Of a DNA stretch of 64,000 nucleotides, positions 12,601 to 24,600 are shown in pieces (positions within the stretch are counted from its first letter, which is position 1; the number at the start of each line of letters is the position of its first letter). The translations under genes were made by a program, and so were the position numbers. Source of the stretch: Effrenium voratum (taxonomy: Eukaryota > Sar > Dinophyceae > Suessiales > Symbiodiniaceae); assembly GCA_963377175.1 (NCBI GenBank), contig CAUJNA010000586.1, positions 128,493 through 192,492 of the forward strand. Direction: 5' to 3'. The notes under the pieces are model-generated. The model was not told the DNA's origin. It ran no database searches and saw nothing but the letters and a program-made list of their open reading frames with translations.

Positions 12601-15600
12601 GTTAATAGAAAGGAATGAGAAGGTCAATAGAAAGGAATGAGAAGGTCACTAGAAAGGAATAAAAAGGAATGAGAAGGTTAATAGAAAGGAATGAGAAGGT
12701 CAATAGAAAGGAATGAGAAGGCCAATAGAAAGGAATAAGAACGTCAATAGAAAGGAAAAGAAGGTCAATAGAAAGCAATAAGAACGTCAATAGAAAGGAA
12801 TACGAACGTCAATAGAAAGGAATAAGAAGGTCAATAGAAAGGAGTACGAACGTCAATAGAAAGGAATAAGAACGTCAATAGAAAGGAATAAGAACGTCAA
12901 TAGAAAGGAAAAATAAGGTCAATAGAAAGGAATAAGAACGTCACTAGAAAGGAATAAGAAGGTCAATAGAAAGGAATAAGAACCTCAATAGAAAAGAATA
13001 AGAAGGCCAATAGAAAGGAATCAGAAGGAATGACAAGGTCAATAGAAAAGAAAAAGAACGTCAATAGAAAGGAATAAGAAGGTCAATCGAAAGGAATAAG
13101 AACGTCAATAGAAAGGAATAAGAAGGCCAATAGAAAGGAATCAGAAGGAATGACAAGGTCAATAGAAAGGAATAAGAACGTCAATAGAAAGGAATAAGAA
13201 GGTCAATCGAAAGGAATAAGAACGTCACTAGAAAGGAATAAAAAAGGAAGAAGGTTAATAGAAAGGAATAAGAAGGTCAATAGGAAGGAAAAAGAACGTC
13301 AATAGAAAGGAATCATAATGTCAATAAAAAGGAATAAGAACGTCAATAGAGAGGAATAAGAAGGTCAATAGAAAGGAATAAGAACGTCAATAAAAGGAAT
13401 AGAAAGGAATAAGAACGTCAACAGAAAAGAATAAGAACGTCAACAGAAAGGAATAAGAATGTCAATAGAAAGGAATAAGAACGTCAATAGAAAGGAATAT
13501 GAAGGTCAATAGAAAGGAATAAGACCGTCACTAGAAAGGAATAGGAACGCCACTAGAAAGGAATAAGAACGTCAATAGAAAGGAATAAGAAGGTCAATAG
13601 AAAGGAATAAGAACGTCAATGCAAAGGAATGAGAAGGTCAATAGAAAGGAATAAGTTTGGCGGCTTCCAGCCGAAAGATTTTTAAGGTTATCGCACCTCC
13701 AAACCTTTAGCCGAAAAACTGGGCGCGTATCCAAAAACGTGCATTTGGGGGTTTTGCCGAAAGACTGGTTTGCTTGCAATGGTAACATTATGGTGAGAGG
13801 GTCAGCCGAAAGACTGGGTAGCTCTTAAACAGGACGCTGCTGTAAGAGGATTCTTTTAAAGGAGCCTTTCCTAAAGGGGCCCTTCACCTTCCAAGAAAAG
13901 CTTAAGGAGCTTTGTAGCTTGTCAAAGGGAAGCGGGAAGCCTTTTAGAGGAGATCCCTGCACAGGGAGCTTTTAGAAAGAAAAGAAGGGCGATCTTGAGC
14001 AAAAGGCCTTGGCCGAAAAACTGGTTTGTTGGGAGAAGAGGGATGGCAAAACAGTCTAGCCGAAAAACTGGCTTGAGGAGATGTGATCGTGAGCAAAAGG
14101 CCTCTGCCGAAAAACTGGCTAGAGAAGTCGGGCAATGGAGATCATGGCCCCTGGTTCTTGAGCATTGGCGCTATGTTTTCTTTGTTGGGAGCCTCGGACC
14201 CCAGGGGCTCGAGCACTGCTGGCTACCCTAAAACATAGCACGCTCAAGAGCGCAGAAATGTTCTCCATGGTTACATTACGTGCCAATGCTGAAGACCCAG
14301 AAAGATCTAATCCCCTGTTCTGGGCTAAGGAGCCCCTTTGGCTGGAAAACCCGGTTTGCCGGGAGTTTGCCGCAAAACCCGGTCGCGGACGCGCCAGAGC
14401 AGTCCGTCAGCAACTCAGCTGCGGCCTGCTGATGCCTGCCAGTGACCGTGCGGCTACAAGCTTCTCTGAAGCCTTTTCGGATCAAGTTGTCTTTGAGCAG
14501 ATCGCATCGTCAGTCTTCGCCACGATGGGTCTGATGAACAGGGCCACGCGCAACTTGTATACCCTCAGGCAGATGAGGCTGGACCACCTCCGAGCCGAAA
14601 TGAGGGAGTTGCAGGCGACAGAGCCTCCTGTGCCGGATCCCGAAGTGGAGCCTACGCCAGCTTTCGAAGAAATGCCGCGCCAGTGCCCCGCCAGTGCCCC
14701 CGCCAGAAGAGGAAGTCGTGGTGGGCGAAGCATCTGTGGAGGAAGCTGGTGGAGCGCTTGTGGAATTCGCGTGTTCAGGGTGCTCGGTGATGGCAACTGC
14801 TTCTTCAGGGCCGTCAGCCAGTGGCTGTCTGATCCGGCTCGGAAGCGGCGGTATGCTCAGGACGGCCAGCCAAGCGGACACAACCTCCGCCTTGAGGAGT
14901 GGAAGTCCGCGAGCCACCTGCGGCTGGAAGCTGTGGCCTAGGTTCAGCGCCGCTGGGGCGACTATCCCGCCTTCCAGAGTCCCCACGACGTGGCAAGTTG
15001 GAGTGATCAAATGGTCAAGAGGCGGACGAAATGGCCATGGACGGCCTGGCCTGATACCTCGAGCAAAAGATTATGGCCTGCTTCAACCCAGAGACAGGGA
15101 AACTCTACGAGGTTGTCGCGGGCGAAGACCAGCCACAGGCCACGGGGAAGCCCGTCATCCCCGTCTTCTTCAACGGCAAGAACTCTACAAAGACTACCTG
15201 AAGCGCCATTACCCAGTCCTCGTCGAGAACTTGGGCTTTCATGCAGTCTTTCGGCATTTTTTTTGGGGGGGTTGGGGGGGGGGAGTTCATGGGCTGGCGA
15301 ACTTGAACTGGGTTGCGGGTTCAGGCTCCAAGGTTCTGTCGGCCCTTGGCCGAAAGGAATGAGAACGTCAATGCAAAGGAATAAGAACGTCAATAGAAAG
15401 GAATAAGAAGGTCAATGAAAAGAAATAAGAACGTCAATAGAAACGAATAAGAAGGTCAATAGAAAGGACTGAGAACGTAAAAAGAAAGGAATAAGAACGT
15501 CAATAGAAAGGAATAAGAACGTCAATATTGACCTTCTTATTCCCTCTGGTTCCTTTCTATTGACCTTCTTATTCCTTCTTATTCCCCACATCTTTGTGTG

Positions 15601-18600
15601 GGGTTCTTACTTTTTCCGCTCGTCGTCCGCGCGCCGCGTCTCCTCCTCCTTCTCCCGCTCGTCTCCGTCTCACTCACTCACTCACTCACTCACTCACTCA
15701 CTCACTCACTCACTCTCACTCACTCACACTCACTCAACTCACACTCACTCACTCACACTCACTCACTCACACTCAGTCACTCACACTCACTCACACTCAC
15801 TCACACTCACTCACTCACACTCAGTCACTCACACTCACTCACACTCACTCACTCACACTCACTCACACTCACTCACTCACTCACTCACGCTCACTCACAC
15901 TCACTCACTCACACTCACTCTCATTCACTCACTCTCATCACTCACTCACTCACTCACTCGCTCACTCACTCACTCACACTCGCTGACTCACGGCAGCTGT
16001 CTAGAGGGACAGGATGTTGTCGCGCGCGCGGCGGGGGGCGTGCGAAATCGTGGCAGGCGCAGCACTTTGGCGATGCCGTTGCGAAATCGTGGCAGGCGCA
16101 GCACTTTGGCGATGCCGTTGCCGAAGTCGTGGCAGGCGCAGCATTCTGTGCATCTGGGTGTGTGTTTGTGTGGCAGGGGTCGCATTCGGCAGCTGTCTAG
16201 AGGGACAGGATGTTGTCGCGCGCGCGGCGGGGGGCGTGCGAAATCGTGGCAGGCGCAGCACTTTGGCGATGCCGTTGCGAAATCGTGGCAGGCGCAGCAC
16301 TTTGGCGATGCCGTTGCCGAAGTCGTGGCAGGCGCAGCATTCTGTGCATCTGGGTGTGTGTTTGTGTGGCAGGGGTCGCATTCGGCAGCTGTCTAGAGGG
16401 ACAGGATGTTGTCGCGCGCGCGGCGGGGGGCGTGCGAAATCGTGGCAGGCGCAGCACTTTGGCGATGCCGTTGCGAAATCGTGGCAGGCGCAGCACTTTG
16501 GCGATGCCGTTGCCGAAGTCGTGGCAGGCGCAGCATTCTGTGCATCTGGGTGTGTGTTTGTGTGGCAGGGGTCGCATTCGGCAGCTGTCTAGAGGGACAG
16601 GATGTTGTCGCGCGCGCGGCGGGGGGCGTGCGAAATCGTGGCAGGCGCAGCACTTTGGCGATGCCGTTGCGAAATCGTGGCAGGCGCAGCACTTTGGCGA
16701 TGCCGTTGCCGAAGTCGTGGCAGGCGCAGCATTCTGTGCATCTGGGTGTGTGTTTGTGTGGCAGGGGTCGCATTCGGCAGCTGTCTAGAGGGACAGGATG
16801 TTGTCGCGCGCGCGGCGGGGGGTGTGCGAAATCGTGGCAGGCGCAGCACTTTGGCGATGCCGTTGCGAAATCGTGGCAGGCGCAGCACTTTGGCGATGCC
16901 GTTGCCGAAGTCGTGGCAGGCGCAGCATTCTGTGCATCTGGGTGTGTGTTTGTGTGGCAGGGGTCGCATTCGGCAGCTGTCTAGAGGGACAGGATGTTGT
17001 CGCGCGCGCGGCGGGGGGCGTGCGAAATCGTGGCAGGCGCAGCACTTTGGCGATGCCGTTGCGAAATCGTGGCAGGCGCAGCACTTTGGCGATGCCGTTG
17101 CCGAAGTCGTGGCAGGCGCAGCATTCTGTGCATCTGGGTGTGTGTTTGTGTGGCAGGGGTCGCATTCGGCAGCTGTCTAGAGGGACAGGATGTTGTCGCG
17201 CGCGCGGCGGGGGGTGTGCGAAATCGTGGCAGGCGCAGCACTTTGGCGATGCCGTTGCGAAATCGTGGCAGGCGCAGCACTTTGGCGATGCCGTTGCCGA
17301 AGTCGTGGCAGGCGCAGCATTCTGTGCATCTGGGTGTGTGTTTGTGTGGCAGGGGTCGCATTCGGCAGCTGTCTAGAGGGACAGGATGTTGTCGCGCGCG
17401 CGGCGGGGGGCGTGCGAAATCGTGGCAGGCGCAGCACTTTGGCGATGCCGTTGCGAAATCGTGGCAGGCGCAGCACTTTGGCGATGCCGTTGCCGAAGTC
17501 GTGGCAGGCGCAGCATTCTGTGCATCTGGGTGCTCTGTAATCGCATCCATACAAGGGGCGCACGGTACATGTGTGTGGACATTTGGGAAAAACATAGCAT
17601 GTGGGGTTATCCGGTCCTTTAATTTTTTTCTATTGTCCTTCTCGTTCCTTCTTATTTCTTTCCATTGGCCTTCTTATTCCTTCTTATTCCTTTCTAATGA
17701 CCTTCTTACTCCTTGCTATTGACCTTCTTATTCCTTTCTTTTGACCTTCCCCTTCCTTCTTATTCCTTTCTATTGACCTTCTCACGCATTTCTATTGACC
17801 TTCTCATTCCTTCGTATTCCTTTCTATTGACCTTCTTATTCCCCACATCTTTGTGTGGGGTTCTTACTTTTTCCGCTCGTCGTCCGCGCGCCGCGTCTCC
17901 TCCTCCTCCCGCTCGTCTCCGTCTCACTCACTCACTCACTCACTCACTCACTCACTCACTCACTCACTCACTCACTCACTCACTCACTCACTCACTCACT
18001 CACTCACTCACTAACTCACACTCACTCACTCACTCACTCACTCACTCACTCACTCACTCACACTCACTCACTCACTCACTCACTCACTCACTCACTCACT
18101 CACTCACTCACTCACTCACTCACTCACTCACTCACTCACTCACTCACTCACTCACTCACTCACTCACTCACTCACTCACTCACTCACACTCACTCACACT
18201 CACTCACTCACTCACTCACGCTCACTCACACTCACTCACTCACACTCACTCTCATTCACTCATTCACTCACTCACTCACTCACTCGCTCACTCACTCACT
18301 CACACTCGCTGACTCACGGCAGCTGTCTAGAGGGACAGGATGTTGTCGCGCGCGCGGCGGGGGGCGTGCGAAATCGTGGCAGGCGCAGCACTTTGGCGAT
18401 GCCGTGCGAAATCGTGGCAGGCGCAGCACTTTGGCGATGCCGTTGCCGAAGTCGTGGCAGGCGCAGCATTCTGTGCATCTGGGTGTGTGTTTGTGTGGCA
18501 GGGGTCGCATTCGGCAGCTGTCTAGAGGGACAGGATGTTGTCGCGCGCGCGGCGGGGGGCGTGCGAAATCGTGGCAGGCGCAGCACTTTGGCGATGCCGT

Positions 18601-21600
18601 TGCGAAATCGTGGCAGGCGCAGCACTTTGGCGATGCCGTTGCCGAAGTCGTGGCAGGCGCAGCATTCTGTGCATCTGGGTGTGTGTTTGTGTGGCAGGGG
18701 TCGCATTCGGCAGCTGTCTAGAGGGACAGGATGTTGTCGCGCGCGCGGCGGGGGGCGTGCGAAATCGTGGCAGGCGCAGCACTTTGGCGATGCCGTTGCG
18801 AAATCGTGGCAGGCGCAGCACTTTGGCGATGCCGTTGCCGAAGTCGTGGCAGGCGCAGCATTCTGTGCATCTGGGTGTGTGTTTGTGTGGCAGGGGTCGC
18901 ATTCGGCAGCTGTCTAGAGGGACAGGATGTTGTCGCGCGCGCGGCGGGGGGCGTGCGAAATCGTGGCAGGCGCAGCACTTTGGCGATGCCGTTGCGAAAT
19001 CGTGGCAGGCGCAGCACTTTGGCGATGCCGTTGCCGAAGTCGTGGCAGGCGCAGCATTATGTGCATCTGGGTGTGTGTTTGTGTGGCAGGGGTCGCATTC
19101 GGCAGCTGTCTAGAGGGACAGGATGTTGTCGCGCGCGCGGCGGGGGGCGTGCGAAATCGTGGCAGGCGCAGCACTTTGGCGATGCCGTTGCGAAATCGTG
19201 GCAGGCGCAGCACTTTGGCGATGCCGTTGCCGAAGTCGTGGCAGGCGCAGCATTCTGTTCATCTGGGTGTGTGTTTGTGTGGCAGGGGTCGCATTCGGCA
19301 GCTGTCTAGAGGGACAGGATGTTGTCGCGCGCGCGGCGGGGGGCGTGCGAAATCGTGGCAGGCGCAGCACTTTGGCGATGCCGTTGCGAAATCGTGGCAG
19401 GCGCAGCACTTTGGCGATGCCGTTGCCGAAGTCGTGGCAGGCGCAGCATTCTGTGCATCTGGGTGTGTGTTTGTGTGGCAGGGGTCGCATTCGGCAGCTG
19501 TCTAGAGGGACATGATGTTGTCGCGCGCGCGGCGGGGGGCGTGCGAAATCGTGGCAGGCGCAGCACTTTGGCGATGCCGTTGCGAAATCGTGGCAGGCGC
19601 AGCACTTTGGCGATGCCGTTGCCGAAGTCGTGGCAGGCGCAGCATTCTGTGCATCTGGGTGTGTGTTTGTGTGGCAGGGGTCGCATTCGGCAGCTGTCTA
19701 GAGGGACAGGATGTTGTCGCGCGCGCGGCGGGGGGCGTGCGAAATCGTGGCAGGCGCAGCACTTTGGCGATGCCGTTGCGAAATCGTGGCAGGCGCAGCA
19801 CTTTGGCGATGCCGTTGCCGAAGTCGTGGCAGGCGCAGCATTCTGTGCATCTGGGTGTGTGTTTGTGTGGCAGGGGTCGCATTCGGCAGCTGTCTAGAGG
19901 GACAGGATGTTGTCGCGCGCGCGGCGGGGGGTGTGCGAAATCGTGGCAGGCGCAGCACTTTGGCGATGCCGTTGCGAAATCGTGGCAGGCGCAGCACTTT
20001 GGCGATGCCGTTGCCGAAGTCGTGGCAGGCGCAGCATTCTGTGCATCTGGGTGTGTGTTTGTGTGGCAGGGGTCGCATTCGGCAGCTGTCTAGAGGGACA
20101 GGATGTTGTCGCGCGCGCGGCGGGGGGCGTGCGAAATCGTGGCAGGCGCAGCACTTTGGCGATGCCGTTGCGAAATCGTGGCAGGCGCAGCACTTTGCGG
20201 ATGCCGTTGCCGAAGTCGTGGCAGGCGCAGCATTCTGTGCATCTGGGTGTGTGTTTGTGTGGCAGGGGTCGCATTCGGCAGCTGTCTAGAGGGACAGGAT
20301 GTTGTCGCGCGCGCGGCGGGGGGTGTGCGAAATCGTGGCAGGCGCAGCACTTTGGCGATGCCGTTGCGAAATCGTGGCAGGCGCAGCACTTTGGCGATGC
20401 CGTTGCCGAAGTCGTGGCAGGCGCAGCATTCTGTGCATCTGGGTGTGTGTTTGTGTGGCAGGGGTCGCATTCGGCAGCTGTCTAGAGGGACAGGATGTTG
20501 TCGCGCGCGCGGCGGGGGGTGTGCGAAATCGTGGCAGGCGCAGCACTTTGGCGATGCCGTTGCGAAATCGTGGCAGGCGCAGCACTTTGGCGATGCCGTT
20601 GCCGAAGTCGTGGCAGGCGCAGCATTCTGTGCATCTGGGTGTGTGTTTGTGTGGCAGGGGTCGCATTCGGCAGCTGTCTAGAGGGACAGGATGTTGTCGC
20701 GCGCGCGGCGGGGGGCGTGCGAAATCGTGGCAGGCGCAGCACTTTGGCGATGCCGTTGCGAAATCGTGGCAGGCGCAGCACTTTGGCGATGCCGTTGCCG
20801 AAGTCGTGGCAGGCGCAGCATTCTGTGCATCTGGGTGTGTGTTTGTGTGGCAGGGGTCGCATTCGGCAGCTGTCTAGAGGGACAGGATGTTGTCGCGCGC
20901 GCGGCGGGGGGTGTGCGAAATCGTGGCAGGCGCAGCACTTTGGCGATGCCGTTGCGAAATCGTGGCAGGCGCAGCACTTTGGCGATGCCGTTGCCGAAGT
21001 CGTGGCAGGCGCTGCATTCTGTGCATCTGGGTGCTCTGTAATCGCATCCATACAAGGGGCGCACGGTACATGTGTGTGGACATTTGAACTCACATCCTTG
21101 CGAAAAACATAGGATGTGGGGTTATCCGGTCCTTTAATTCCTTTTTATTCCTTTCTATTGTCCTTCTTATTCCTTCTTATTCCTTTCTATGGACCTTCTT
21201 ATTCCTTGCTATGGACCTTCTTATTCCTTGCTATTGGCCTTCTTATTCCTTTCTTTTGATCTTCTCATTCCTTCTTAGTCCTTTCTACCTTCTCATTCCC
21301 TCTTATTCCTTCCTATTAACCTTCTTATTCCTTCGTATTCCTTTCTATTGACCTTCTTATTCCTTCTAATTCCGTTCTATTGACATTCTTATTCATTCTT
21401 ATTCATTTTCTTCTCCCTTTCTATTGACCTTCTTATTCCTGCTTATTCCTTTCTATTGACCTTCTCATTCCTTTCTAATGACCTTCTCATTCCTTATTTA
21501 TTCCTTTCTATTGACCTTCTTTTTCCTTTCTAATGACCTTCTCATTCCTTCTTATTCCTTTCTATTCACTTTCTTCTTCCTTCTTATTCCTTTCTAGTCG

Positions 21601-24600
21601 CCTTGTCATTCCTTCTTATTCCTTTCTATTGACCTTCTTATTCATTCTTATTCCTTTCTATTGGCCTTGTTATTCATTTCTATTTCCTTGCTTGCCGGGA
21701 TAAGCCCGCAAGAAACATATCGCTGTAACCTTTTTTTTCTGCCGTGGTAACATCGCACCTTGTCATGGTGACAAAACCGCGTTTTTGTCGTGGTTACAAC
21801 CCCCCCTCCACCATGTTGGATGTAAGTCAAACATTTTGGACGTCTTTACGGCAATCCACTCAGGAAGTGAGAACACAAAGAGGAAAAGGCCAGTCATTTT
21901 GTTTTGGCCCTTCTTTGTGGGCCACGTATTTCTACTGGTAGCTTCCCCATTCTTTCCATGGATCCTTCTTTCCAGAAAACCACTAAACAAAAGCACCTGA
22001 GGAAACAGATCCGGTGATTGAAAAGAACGATGGTTGAAAGTAATGGAAAAGGAATCAACCCCTAGAATTGGGAATCCCCACTTAACTGCAAAAACTAAAA
22101 ATAAAAACAGCCCCCCTTCCAACGTCAACCAAGTTTTTTGTTGTGGGCCACTTGTTTCCGGCGCAGGACTGGTACTTTGCCTTCCAAGTGGTCTTTGTGC
22201 TACTGGTGACCACCATCGTGGGCACCTTTCTCAACGTGCCGAGCCCTTGGCCCTCTCTCCACGTGCCGAGGGCGTTGGCAGGGCAATTCTGGGGGCTGGG
22301 GGGGATGGGAGGGAGGGGAGGGGGAGGAGTCCAAGTAAGCCCTAAATAAAGCTTAAACTGGCATAATAAGGGTTTTTGTTGGGCTCTCTCCCCCTCCCCC
22401 CCCTCCCCCCAGCCCCCATGAGGCAAGGAACCTAATGACCACAGCCAATTCAATCTTGGCCCAAAAGGACTCGCAGGACATCATTCCTTCTCTTGACCGC
22501 ACTTGGGTTGCACCTTAGACTTCACCTTTCAGAGAAATTGCGGGTTGTCCATTGCCCACAAACATTTATGTGTTAGTTATTTATGTATTATGGTTGATAT
22601 CTAGTCTACCGAATAAAATAAGGTTTGGAGCCTCAGAATACTGTACACACAATTTGTGCCATGGTTAAACGACCGGTTCCTTTACTTGGGGTTAACAGGG
22701 ATGGTCATCCACATGGTGGTTTCTATTAAGGGAGCCATGACCATAGGCTTACGAGCTGGAATAGCGGGCAAGCACTGAAACATAGCAATTACTTAAACAC
22801 GTGGTTTTGTGTGTGGTAACCAGTGTAGAAGAAAAACGTGGCTACCACGTGTGTTTTTTTTCCAGGTTTTTAGGCCCTCCGATTTCATGTGCTCTCCAAC
22901 CCTCGTTTTCAATGCAATTTCCTCACCACGTGTTAACCAGGAAATTGAATATCTTGACCTTCCCCGGTGGTTGCCTAGCCTTAACCTCTTAACCCTAGGC
23001 CGCACAAACAAAGTTTGTATTGGGTCCTCTTGTTGTCCCTGTCCAGTTGTTGGAAGGCCCAGTGAGCCTGTGAAAGAGAGCACTAGCCAACACCCGGGTC
23101 CCAGTTCTATCCAAAAAGCAGTGGCTGCTATGGACCACGGTGCTGGAAGCCGATCCAATTGGTTGCGTTTTCCGGTTCAGCACATGTCGTAAGTCCAGCA
23201 ACACCGCAATGATTTGGTGGCGGGTTCAGCTAGCTGGTGAAGATATTCGGCAAACTCGGCATATCCGATCACATCCTTAGTGTAGAGGGACCAAGGGGTG
23301 TCCCAACGACTTTCGCAAGACGTCGAAACCCGCGTGGGTCGAAAACTTTCAGGCGCAGGCACCATGATGAAGCCAAACATTCATGCGAATCCAGCGGGAA
23401 GTGTTTGTTTTCTTCGTTATTTGCCCCATGTTTCCAGCAACATCAAGGATTTCCGGTATATATTCCGAGTTGTTCCGAGTTGTTTGCCCCGTGTCCAGCA
23501 ACGTCAAGGTACATTTTCCTGGTTGGCAGGTTTCTTGGAATGAAGATTCGACCACAGCGCCAGAAGCGGGATCCGGAAGAAGAGGGACGGAAGGGGAGGC
23601 ACCTACGACCTTTTTTATCCATGCTGGTCGGGTGATGCGAAACCCTGGGGTAACAATCACCGTATGAATAACAATAAAAGCGATGAAAAAATGGATGATA
23701 TTGGTGATAACACAAATAACAATTGAAGAATGGTTGCCCCAATTTTGAAGCTTCTCAGGTAAACCATGGTCGTGATCTGACCCCATGGTTTTGTGAGGGT
23801 TTGAATCGCAGGGTAAATACGTACCAGAATCTGCACATGCCGTTTTGTGTCTGCATATGGAACTCAGCGCTGGGATATTAGCAAATGGGTGTGTCTCTTT
23901 TTAGGGGAACCCCAAAAAGGGTGGGGTTCTTTGTGGCTTCCCTTTAAAAAACTGAGAGAGACCCGGTCCCTTGTAAAAGGAAAATGGTCTTCCAGGACTG
24001 CCCTGTCAGGTTTCAGATAGGACGATTGGGACTGAGGCTGGAGAAGATGTTGGCGCATCCTGGCGAGGCCGCCTGAGATTTCCAAGAAGGGGAGCCAACA
24101 AGAAGAATTGACCAGTTGTCTTCTGGGGCTTTTCAAAGTGAGAAACTGGGGTGGTTTCCCTTGAAGAGAACTAAAACCTGCGGCTTTCCGGGTTAATTTC
24201 GACCCAGAATGTTATTGCAATGGGCCAAGCCCAAGAAGTGACTCAAGTCCGAGTCCCGGACCTCAGGGAGGGAGTTATAACCCGGTTGCCATGGGCCCGG
24301 GTGCCAGAGCCTTTTCACGGCCATCACAAAAAACCTGAAGACTGCTGACCCATGCAGTTGGCAACCGAAAAAGATGGTAAAACGTGTCACGCAGACGCTG
24401 CCAGGCACTTGAGGACGGCCTAGTTTTTTTTTTGGGGGATTGGTTCAAGCCAAAAGGATGTGTACAAACGTATTTGTGTGGACCCCAAGCAGGGTGGTAT
24501 TTGAAGGAAGCCCAAAGGGAATATCACAACATGAGGCGTCTAATTATTTTACCGCCTATACACTCAAAGGCATCCCTCGATTGGCAATGTTCCGAGGTTA

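Larger units (their letters stand above)
11747..22166 (+). other. 10.4-kb intron carrying an OTU pseudogene and satellites
   Basis: The donor is of GA type (CAG|GATCGG) and the acceptor GCAG|GAC. Both flanking exons are assigned by protein motif, so everything between them is intronic to the channel gene. Contents are annotated separately. The parts at 11,957-12,389 and 21,691-22,166 hold only scattered repeat copies. Confidence 0.7.

Noticed and set aside
15560..18721. Long Ser-Leu-Thr-His repeat proteins
   Set aside because: Translation of the (TCAC)n microsatellite.
15991..21033. CRISPR-like array
   Set aside because: There are no unique spacers between repeats, units are 196 bp and contiguous, and the context is eukaryotic.
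15991..21112. Many overlapping 126-242 aa ORFs on both strands
   Set aside because: They are reading frames of the 196-bp tandem repeat. The period is not a multiple of three, so each frame changes every unit and both strands stay open only by composition.
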